Part shown: positions 1 through 5,522 of the stretch, piece by piece
Layout of the letters: each line of letters starts with the position of its first letter
Position numbering within the stretch: the first letter of the stretch is position 1
Origin: Thermoplasmata archaeon
GTDB taxonomy: Archaea > Thermoplasmatota > Thermoplasmata > Thermoplasmatales > Thermoplasmataceae
Direction of reading: 5' to 3'
Length of the DNA stretch: 5,522 nucleotides
NCBI GenBank assembly: GCA_021847855.1
Contig: JAJZOT010000136.1
Location: 1 to 5,522, forward strand
Position numbers and translations under genes: made by a program
The notes under the pieces: generated by a model
Database searches by the model: none
Seen by the model: the letters and a program-made list of their open reading frames with translations, nothing else
Told to the model about the DNA's origin: nothing

Positions 1-14
1 TCGGTAGTAGTAAA

Positions 15-3000
15 ATGGAACTGGAAGAGATACAACCTATTGAGAAATTTACCAAATGGTTTACAAAAAACTGGGAGTTTGTTGGCTTGTTATTGCTCTT
101 TTCGCTCTACATGTTCCTTGCAAACTTCTTCATGTGGGGCCAAACATTCCTGGATAGTTTTGTGAACTTTTCGGGAGGAAGCGATCCTTATTTTAATTAT
201 ATTATTATACAGTACATATTATCTAGCCATACAACGCTTCTTTACACTATAGGGCTTAATTACCCAATAGGATCAGGAAATCCAAGGAATCCTTTTTTTC
301 ACTGGATGATAGCATTCGTAGCGGTGATTCTTGGTCCATTCCTTGGCGGGTCATCAAATGCTGCATATTATGCATTCATGGAATTTGATGCAGTCTTCGG
401 TGCACTGCTTATAATTCCAGTATACATGCTTGGAAAAAGCATTCTTGGAAAGAAAGCGGGAATGATAGGTGCTGTTCTATATGCATTGATGCCAAGCAAT
501 CTTTCATCTGGAATCCTATCTGATGGAAGAATGCACACTCCTGAACTTATTTTTGCATTTTTTGCAATATACTTCTTGGAAAGGGCAGTAAGGTTTTCGT
601 CCAAAGAGAGAATTATACAGGGCAGTCTCCTAAATGTGAAATCGTATTATGGAGACCTGAAAAGATATATACGAAACAATAGAAAAGCTACAATTTATGC
701 TCTTCTTGCAGGAGCAACTTATGGGGCCCTTCAGCTTTCCTGGCAGGGACATGCTTACATTCTTGCTATTGTTACTATATATGTAGTTATTCAGTTGATC
801 GTGAACCTATTCCTTTCAAGGAATAATGAATATCTCGTTTATGTAAGTTTTATATTTGTCGCGATTTCATTCTCGATGAGTGCTTATTATTATTACGCAG
901 CGAACAATGCTCCAAGTGCGTGGTTTATCCCACCCCTTTACATAGGATTGGGAATGATATTAATATCCGTTATTATGAGCATAGCAGGTAGAAAACCATG
1001 GATCATTTCTGTTCCAGTAATGATTCTCTTCATTGGTGTATCTCTCGCGGGCCTTTACAAATTCGCACCTCATATTTTCAACGAAATCATATCGGGAGAA
1101 GGATATTTCATAAAGACCAGGGTTTATCAGACAATAGCTGAAGCTCAATCGCCACCTCTTGGTCAGTACATTGGAGGATTTGGGGTAGCACAATTTATAC
1201 TTGGTATTGCTGGTTTTGCTTACGTAACCTATTTGTTTGTCAAACAAAAATCTGATTCTCTTCTTTTGCTTCTAGTGTTTAGCGGTGTCTCAATATATAT
1301 GAGTTTTGCAGCAGCTAGATTCAATGTAACTGCAGCACCAAGCTATGCTATACTTGGGGCTGCACTCCTTGCATATTTCTCCAATTTGCTCAAACTGGAC
1401 AAAAATGTGAGTGAAGACAAAATTAAAAGAACATACAGAAGAAGTAAGGCACTTAAAGGAAATATTAAATGGCTTCAAGCTGCATTTGTATTTTTAATTG
1501 TGTTTGGCATTCTCATACCCTCAGGTCTTGGAGTTGTTTCATCTGCGGTTCCCGGAAACTCTGCAACTTCAGTGAATCATGAGGTTTACAACGCACTTCC
1601 ATCGTTTTTGAAACCCCCGTCTTACCTTGCAAACCAGAGCGCATACTTTGGTACAACCGGTTCATTTATCACAAATTCAACAACTCCCCTATCAAAATCC
1701 CTAGCATGGCTTGCAACACAACAGCAAAATCTCTCTCTTGGAGAGAAACCTGCTTATGTTAACTGGTGGGATTATGGGTTCCAAGAATTATGTCAGGGAA
1801 AGCATCCAACCGTGGCTGATGATTTCCAACAGGCATATCAGGTAGCTGGGCAAATATTGCTTTCCCAAAATCAGTCACAGATAATTGCCCTTATGTCAGC
1901 AAGACTGATACAGGCTTCATTACAGGAAAACAATGGACAATTTACACCTGTAATGAAAAGCGCACTTTCTGAATACTTGAATGCATCTGAAATTAATACT
2001 CTTCAGAGCATTTATAACAACCCTCAACAGTATGTTCCATGGATCCTGAACAATGCCTCTATATATGGACAATTCATTCCATCAATTTCACCCACGAACG
2101 CATATTTTGCCCTGATTAAAGGACAGTTGGCATCAAAAGTGAGTCTGACTAATCTGGTAAATCTATATCAGAATCTGCAGAGTGTTACAGGATGGAGTAT
2201 TCAATATATACAAGCTGATCATTCACTTTTCCCTCTTAATGGACTGAACACGGGTATATTCTATGCCCCTGCCTATCTTACAGACACGCCATCATACATA
2301 ACTCCTGGTGGAGGAGTTGTTCCTACTGCATATTACCAAATTTTTGCACAGACTCCAAATGGTACCTATCCGTTAAATCAACTTCCTACAAACTTGATTC
2401 CAACAGGGTATACAATTCAATACACGCCTGCATTCTATAACACCACCATATACAGGGCAATGATAGGATTACCTCCAACTGCAGTAGGACAGACACAAGG
2501 AATTCCCGGTCTAACATTTGGAACAACGAAATATACTATGCAACCCGCTTGGAATATGAGTAATTTTGAGTTAGTATACGACGGTGTACCTTATAATCCA
2601 TATAAGAACTTTAGCGCACATCCAAACGCCTTCAAGATTCTTCCCATCCAGCAGGCTTACAATCTTCAAAAGAATGGAATAGGTACGGCCTTTATCTTTC
2701 CACAGGTTTCATCTATAATCCAGGGCACTGATCCAATTCTGAGGTATTTCCCCGGAGCAATCGTAACAGGTCAGGTAAAGACGAATTCGGGAATACCTGA
2801 ATCAGGCATAAGAGTAACCATAGTTGATCAATATGGGATACCTCACCAGACAGTTTTAACGAATTCAAATGGATACTATAACATAACAGCACTTCCTGGC
2901 AATGACACTCTCATTTACTCTTACGGAACTTTAAACTCAGAAAACCTAGAAGGAAAAAATTTCCTCCATGCTATTGGATTTACTATTTCAAACCAGCAGG

Positions 3001-5522
3001 CAGAAAGAAAAGACCTTGCTCTGAACTCTTCCACAGGACTTCCCAACTACTATCTTGTTAAGAATTATCACGTAGGGAATTTCAACTCTTCAGGCACAGT
3101 GGAAATACAGAAGCAAAATGGAATTAATGGAAAAAGTTTCAACACAACCAAGGTAGAGAATGGAACTGTAATATTGCAGAATCATATATCCGGTCAGATA
3201 TTCAACTTCAGCATCAATCATGGGTCATACAATGTAACCGGTATTCCGCAGGGAAACTACACAGTATCTGTTTATTCTAACGGAATCACGTACCATAATA
3301 TACAGGACAATGTTTATACTCCAGATTCTAACATTGGATATGCCATTAAAATACCGATGTCTCTCATTCAGGTCAACATCTCTTACAATGGTCAAAGGAT
3401 TTCCGGTGCTACAGTTTATGCTGGAAAATACACTGCAACAACAAATAGCACAGGTACTGCACTCTTGTACACAGTTAATGGATCGTATTCTGTTTATGGG
3501 AAATTAGGAAATAGTATAACACAGATATCTGATGTCATTATTCGGGTGCTAGGAGGAAACAAAAGCCTAAATCTCTCACTATTACCTGCTGTAAGATTAA
3601 CTATTGGCATTTCAAATCAAGGTTTCACACCTTCTGTATTAGACATATACCAATCTTCATACTCATTAAATGTACTGCAACTTCAGAAAAATGGCAGTGT
3701 CTACACAGGGCTTGTTCCACTAGGCTATTATAGTGTATATGACACTTATGACAACATGACTGTACTTCAGGGTATTAATGTAAATTCCTCTGGAACTTAC
3801 ACCTTACATGCATATTCCTCTGCTATCTTGAAAGTAATAAATTCCAATGAAAATCTAACTCAGTTATCAGGATATCTCAGTCTTACTAATAGTCAGGGAA
3901 CGATTATAAAACTAATTCAGGCATTAAATCAGAACATTTATCTTCCTGCAGGATTCACTTACACAATTTACTCTGCAGCATTTACCAGCACAACTGATTA
4001 TGTTGCTACCACAACTTTGAATCTTAACCAAAATACTCAAACATACATAGATTTCCAGACAGCAAAAACAATTCAGATAGGAATTTATAACCCTTCAGTT
4101 GCAGCTGTTTACGATAGCCAATCTTCAGTAAGTTCAGGAGTTGCAATGATATATCTAAATGGAGGAGCTTATGGATCTGCAATTATTAATGCAAGGGGAA
4201 ATACGCTGATCGCATACAATGCACAATCCTTATCTGGCTTCTCCATGAAGGCATATTCGGAAGGATTCTCAACTTCTACATTTACTGTCTCCACTCAGAC
4301 AAATGCACCTTTAAATCTTCAGAAATCCAATGTCTCTCTTAAATTCACTTCTGTGAATGGCGGAGCATTACTTGATGGAAAAATCACCCTTGTAGGTTAT
4401 TCTAATTACACTTCCAATATCATAAATGGAAAAGTTAGTTTTAATAATTTGCCGTATGGTTCATATTTCATTAAAATATTTGGAGGCAATCAGATAATTT
4501 CCTCGTACCAGCAGATTCTTACTGTTTCAACTGGAACATATTCTAAGTCATATAATTTCACTAGTCATGTTGGTTTCAATGTAAACGGTGTGCAATCTTT
4601 CAAGATTTTCAATAATGGTACGTTGATAAATGAGGTAAATGGAACTGTTGCGCCAGGAACTTATACTGTATATGAACTTGGAAATTCGATGCAATCTGGA
4701 ATAATAACTTATAGTATAAACAGTAACACAACAGTGAATGCCGTATTATACAACTCATATTGGCTCAATCTCACCAATAATTTGGGAATAAGTACAGGTA
4801 ATTTATTGATAAATTCATCATCTGGTTTGATAAATCTCACATCAATGTCAAGTATTCTTCCGCAAGGATCTTACTCTGTACATTATTATGACAATTTAGT
4901 GAATTCGACTGGTGAATTCAGAGTTTATCATAATATGAACGTGTTATTGAAATCTAATATACAAAGCAACATTACTTTGAGTGTGGCCCCTTTCTTTACA
5001 CAGGTGAATGGTCTAGCACTCTACTCTGGCTCTTCAATGGCTGCAATCAATGTCTCTTTCTACAAAAATAATTTGCTTGAAGGATGGACTTACACCACAG
5101 GATCTGGTCATTACAATTTCAGTCTCGTTAATGGAACTTATACCTTGTATGCATACAGCAAATCAGCAATGGTAGCATATCTTGGCCATGTCAGTATTGG
5201 GATCTTTCAGGGTACTTCTACCAATAATATATCCTTAACACCTGCCAATTACATATATGTTTACACTTATGTCGGACAAGCACCTAAAGCTGAGAATGTA
5301 AACTTAACAGTTTCAGACCTTGGAATATCAGCCACTTCTGGTAGTGGAACTCTCCTTCCTGCGAAAAACATCACATTCACTTCATACATTTCAAGCACTG
5401 TTACAGTGAACAATTACACATTTTCCAACGAGTACCAGTCATCAACTACAATATACACGAACAAAACACAAACAGTTAATCTGGTGCTGCAAAAGGTAAT
5501 TAATGGAAACGTTTCAATCAAG
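15..5522 (+). CDS. aglB: Giant oligosaccharyltransferase AglB/STT3 with long extracellular beta-rich tail (3' partial)
   Basis: Catalytic subunit of N-glycosylation: it transfers a lipid-linked oligosaccharide to Asn in N-x-S/T sequons on the outer face of the membrane. Seen: about 13 hydrophobic segments (residues 21-508), SGGSD with D57, TIAE at 373-376, WWDYG at 584-588, then a beta-rich region from 914 to the window end. Archaeal AglB proteins are usually about 600-1000 residues; this one exceeds 1836 and has no stop in the window. The ATG at 15 is chosen because it leaves about 20 residues before the first membrane segment, normal for the family. The frame is also open upstream to base 3 and no clear ribosome binding site is visible, so an earlier start outside the window is possible. 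No frameshift or internal stop was found on full translation. Family assignment is firm; the exact start is uncertain and the true C-terminus is unseen. Confidence 0.93.
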   Translation, partial: MELEEIQPIEKFTKWFTKNWEFVGLLLLFSLYMFLANFFMWGQTFLDSFVNFSGGSDPYFNYIIIQYILSSHTTLLYTIGLNYPIGSGNPRNPFFHWMIAFVAVILGPFLGGSSNAAYYAFMEFDAVFGALLIIPVYMLGKSILGKKAGMIGAVLYALMPSNLSSGILSDGRMHTPELIFAFFAIYFLERAVRFSSKERIIQGSLLNVKSYYGDLKRYIRNNRKATIYALLAGATYGALQLSWQGHAYILAIVTIYVVIQLIVNLFLSRNNEYLVYVSFIFVAISFSMSAYYYYAANNAPSAWFIPPLYIGLGMILISVIMSIAGRKPWIISVPVMILFIGVSLAGLYKFAPHIFNEIISGEGYFIKTRVYQTIAEAQSPPLGQYIGGFGVAQFILGIAGFAYVTYLFVKQKSDSLLLLLVFSGVSIYMSFAAARFNVTAAPSYAILGAALLAYFSNLLKLDKNVSEDKIKRTYRRSKALKGNIKWLQAAFVFLIVFGILIPSGLGVVSSAVPGNSATSVNHEVYNALPSFLKPPSYLANQSAYFGTTGSFITNSTTPLSKSLAWLATQQQNLSLGEKPAYVNWWDYGFQELCQGKHPTVADDFQQAYQVAGQILLSQNQSQIIALMSARLIQASLQENNGQFTPVMKSALSEYLNASEINTLQSIYNNPQQYVPWILNNASIYGQFIPSISPTNAYFALIKGQLASKVSLTNLVNLYQNLQSVTGWSIQYIQADHSLFPLNGLNTGIFYAPAYLTDTPSYITPGGGVVPTAYYQIFAQTPNGTYPLNQLPTNLIPTGYTIQYTPAFYNTTIYRAMIGLPPTAVGQTQGIPGLTFGTTKYTMQPAWNMSNFELVYDGVPYNPYKNFSAHPNAFKILPIQQAYNLQKNGIGTAFIFPQVSSIIQGTDPILRYFPGAIVTGQVKTNSGIPESGIRVTIVDQYGIPHQTVLTNSNGYYNITALPGNDTLIYSYGTLNSENLEGKNFLHAIGFTISNQQAERKDLALNSSTGLPNYYLVKNYHVGNFNSSGTVEIQKQNGINGKSFNTTKVENGTVILQNHISGQIFNFSINHGSYNVTGIPQGNYTVSVYSNGITYHNIQDNVYTPDSNIGYAIKIPMSLIQVNISYNGQRISGATVYAGKYTATTNSTGTALLYTVNGSYSVYGKLGNSITQISDVIIRVLGGNKSLNLSLLPAVRLTIGISNQGFTPSVLDIYQSSYSLNVLQLQKNGSVYTGLVPLGYYSVYDTYDNMTVLQGINVNSSGTYTLHAYSSAILKVINSNENLTQLSGYLSLTNSQGTIIKLIQALNQNIYLPAGFTYTIYSAAFTSTTDYVATTTLNLNQNTQTYIDFQTAKTIQIGIYNPSVAAVYDSQSSVSSGVAMIYLNGGAYGSAIINARGNTLIAYNAQSLSGFSMKAYSEGFSTSTFTVSTQTNAPLNLQKSNVSLKFTSVNGGALLDGKITLVGYSNYTSNIINGKVSFNNLPYGSYFIKIFGGNQIISSYQQILTVSTGTYSKSYNFTSHVGFNVNGVQSFKIFNNGTLINEVNGTVAPGTYTVYELGNSMQSGIITYSINSNTTVNAVLYNSYWLNLTNNLGISTGNLLINSSSGLINLTSMSSILPQGSYSVHYYDNLVNSTGEFRVYHNMNVLLKSNIQSNITLSVAPFFTQVNGLALYSGSSMAAINVSFYKNNLLEGWTYTTGSGHYNFSLVNGTYTLYAYSKSAMVAYLGHVSIGIFQGTSTNNISLTPANYIYVYTYVGQAPKAENVNLTVSDLGISATSGSGTLLPAKNITFTSYISSTVTVNNYTFSNEYQSSTTIYTNKTQTVNLVLQKVINGNVSIK
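171..191 (+). other. First acidic catalytic motif SGGSDPY (D57)
   Basis: In the first outer loop, directly after membrane segment 1. In AglB, STT3 and PglB an Asp at this place helps bind the divalent metal and position the acceptor Asn. The G-x-D-P-Y context is the common archaeal form, so D57 is the likely catalytic Asp. Confidence 0.8.
522..545 (+). other. Probable second metal-binding motif, D170-G-R-M-H-T-P-E177
   Basis: Located just before a membrane segment, where AglB proteins carry the second DXD-like motif (often a D-H-H or D-x-H/E pattern that binds the metal). Here H174 and E177 fit that pattern if E177 is aligned, but the position of the usual Asp would then be R172, with the only nearby Asp at D170. 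Which residue binds the metal cannot be settled by eye. Confidence 0.5.
1131..1142 (+). other. TIXE motif (TIAE, residues 373-376) of outer loop 5
   Basis: The TIXE/SVSE motif lies in the flexible external loop 5 and holds the acceptor sequon in place; its Glu also approaches the catalytic site. The following residues, AQSPP, are typical of archaeal AglB loops. E376 corresponds to the conserved Glu of the family. Confidence 0.85.
1542..2753 (+). other. AglB soluble catalytic (C-terminal core) domain
   Basis: Residues 510-913, outside the cell. The WWDYG pocket lies at 584-588. After it come a helical stretch rich in Gln and Ala (about 600-650), then segments such as GWSIQYIQ, GIFYAPAYL and FELVYDG that match the order of conserved blocks in Thermoplasmata-type AglB, ending at LRYFPGAIV where the beta domain begins. 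I count about ten N-x-S/T sequons here. A DK/MI-type motif, which lines the sequon pocket in other AglB and STT3 proteins, was not recognised with confidence. The protein's only cysteine, C593, lies five residues after WWDYG. Confidence 0.8.
1764..1778 (+). other. WWDYG signature of oligosaccharyltransferases (residues 584-588)
   Basis: The codons TGG TGG GAT TAT GGG give an exact WWDYG, the pocket that recognises the Ser/Thr at position +2 of the acceptor sequon. It is the most diagnostic motif of the AglB/STT3/PglB family. The preceding VN and following F also fit archaeal members. Confidence 0.97.
2754..2939 (+). other. Carboxypeptidase-regulatory / CNA-B-like beta-sandwich domain
   Basis: Residues 914-975. 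It starts GAIVTGQVKTNSG, has a central VTIVDQYGIPHQT strand pair, and ends TNSNGYYNITALPGN. This is the usual pattern of carboxypeptidase-D regulatory-like domains (G-x-V, then T-D/N-x-x-G-x-Y, then L-P-x-G). In several archaeal AglB proteins a domain of this type directly follows the catalytic core and marks the end of the protein; here it is instead the first of a long series. Assignment is by pattern, not by profile search. Confidence 0.65.
2940..5522 (+). repeat. Tail of divergent beta-sandwich modules with recurring P-x-G-x-Y-x-V turn
   Basis: Residues 976-1836 and beyond. The turn that ends the first domain (LPGNDTLIY, 960) recurs as IPQGNYTV (1077), VNGSYSV (1154), VPLGYYSV (1234), LPAGFTYTI (1310), a weak LSGFSMKAY (1406), LPYGSYFI (1479), VAPGTYTV (1545), LPQGSYSV (1615), LVNGTYTL (1704) and LPAKNITF (1781). 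Spacing is 66-117 residues, mostly 66-80, fitting one Ig-like or transthyretin-like module each. Upstream of several turns there is a matching T-x-S-x-G or N-G-x strand (for example TNSTGTALL, INGKVSFNN, GSGHYNFS). The DNA of the copies is not alike beyond the motif codons, so the duplications are old. The tail is expected to be extracellular; its role is unknown. Confidence 0.65.

Larger units (their letters stand above)
15..1541 (+). other. AglB membrane domain, about 13 transmembrane segments
   Basis: Residues 1-509. A short charged N-terminus (MELEEIQPIEKF) precedes the first helix at about 21-43, followed by the first outer loop with D57. Further hydrophobic stretches start near 94, 117, 147 and 175 and continue through to the last helix at about 486-508. 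A strongly basic loop at 460-485, rich in Lys and Arg, comes just before that last helix; by the positive-inside rule it is cytoplasmic, which puts everything after residue 508 outside the cell. The stretch AAARFNVTAAP (R435 within it) resembles the conserved Arg-containing helix end of archaeal AglB proteins. Helix ends were judged by eye. Confidence 0.85.
2754..5522 (+). other. Dense cluster of N-glycosylation sequons (about 38 N-x-S/T)
   Basis: By hand count the 923 visible residues from 914 onward hold about 38 N-x-S/T sites with x not Pro, or about 4 per 100 residues. The soluble catalytic core has about 10 in 404, and the membrane region about 3 in 509. Sites are spread along the whole tail, and many lie in or next to the beta-turn motifs (GNYTV, VNGSY, VNGTY). 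The segment also has few charges: in the last roughly 580 residues I count about 14 Asp/Glu and 21 Lys/Arg. Both traits are typical of exported, heavily glycosylated surface proteins of acidophilic archaea. Confidence 0.7.

Noticed and set aside
1..14. Possible promoter or ribosome binding site before the ATG
   Set aside because: Only 14 bases are present, without a clear purine-rich GGAGG-type site or TATA box; the frame may also simply continue upstream.
368..604. Minus-strand open frame of 78 codons
   Set aside because: It lies antisense inside the membrane-domain coding region of AglB, which holds conserved motifs in the plus frame; its product shows no recognisable family.
960..1478. 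Two minus-strand open frames (960-1247 and 1290-1478)
   Set aside because: Both are antisense to AglB membrane helices and the TIXE loop. Their products look like reverse-complement composition without domain signs.
2754..2939. Gene boundary (separate S-layer or adhesin gene starting after the AglB core)
   Set aside because: No stop codon, signal peptide or start context lies between the core and the tail; the frame is unbroken and the first beta domain is a normal part of related AglB proteins.
3310..3507. Plus-strand open frame of 65 codons in another frame
   Set aside because: It overlaps the continuous AglB tail frame, which carries two clear turn motifs around here, and no ribosome binding site or family match supports it.
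2940..5522. DNA-level tandem repeat or CRISPR array
   Set aside because: Similarity between copies is limited to short motif codons such as those for G-T-Y-T; there are no identical direct repeats with spacers and the frame stays coding.

Overview
The window is filled by a single plus-strand reading frame with no stop codon, running from the first bases to the last base (1836 codons from the ATG at 15). It still has no stop codon at position 5522. The product is an archaeal oligosaccharyltransferase catalytic subunit (AglB/STT3 family), identified by the WWDYG signature (W584 to G588), a TIXE-type motif (TIAE, 373-376), an SGGSD motif in the first outer loop (D57), and a multi-pass membrane region before a soluble domain.

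The organism is most likely a Thermoplasmatales-type archaeon, probably an acidophile. The reasons are an AT-rich sequence, heavy use of ATA for Ile and AGA/AGG for Arg, the AglB type with a regulatory-like beta domain after the catalytic core, and an exported region very poor in charged residues and in cysteine. This is inference; species and genus cannot be fixed from the window.

Layout: bases 15-1541 encode about 13 membrane segments with the catalytic outer loops. Bases 1542-2753 encode the soluble C-terminal domain with WWDYG. Bases 2754-2939 encode a carboxypeptidase-regulatory/CNA-B-like beta-sandwich. Bases 2940-5522 encode a further 861 or more residues of divergent beta-rich modules, each marked by a 'P-x-G-x-Y-x-V'-like turn about every 66-117 residues. 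There is no intergenic DNA, RNA gene or mobile element.

The notable feature is the tail. It should lie outside the cell, on the same side as the active site, and it carries about 38 N-x-S/T sequons by hand count. The enzyme that attaches N-glycans therefore appears to carry a very long surface-protein-like extension that is itself a dense potential substrate for that reaction.
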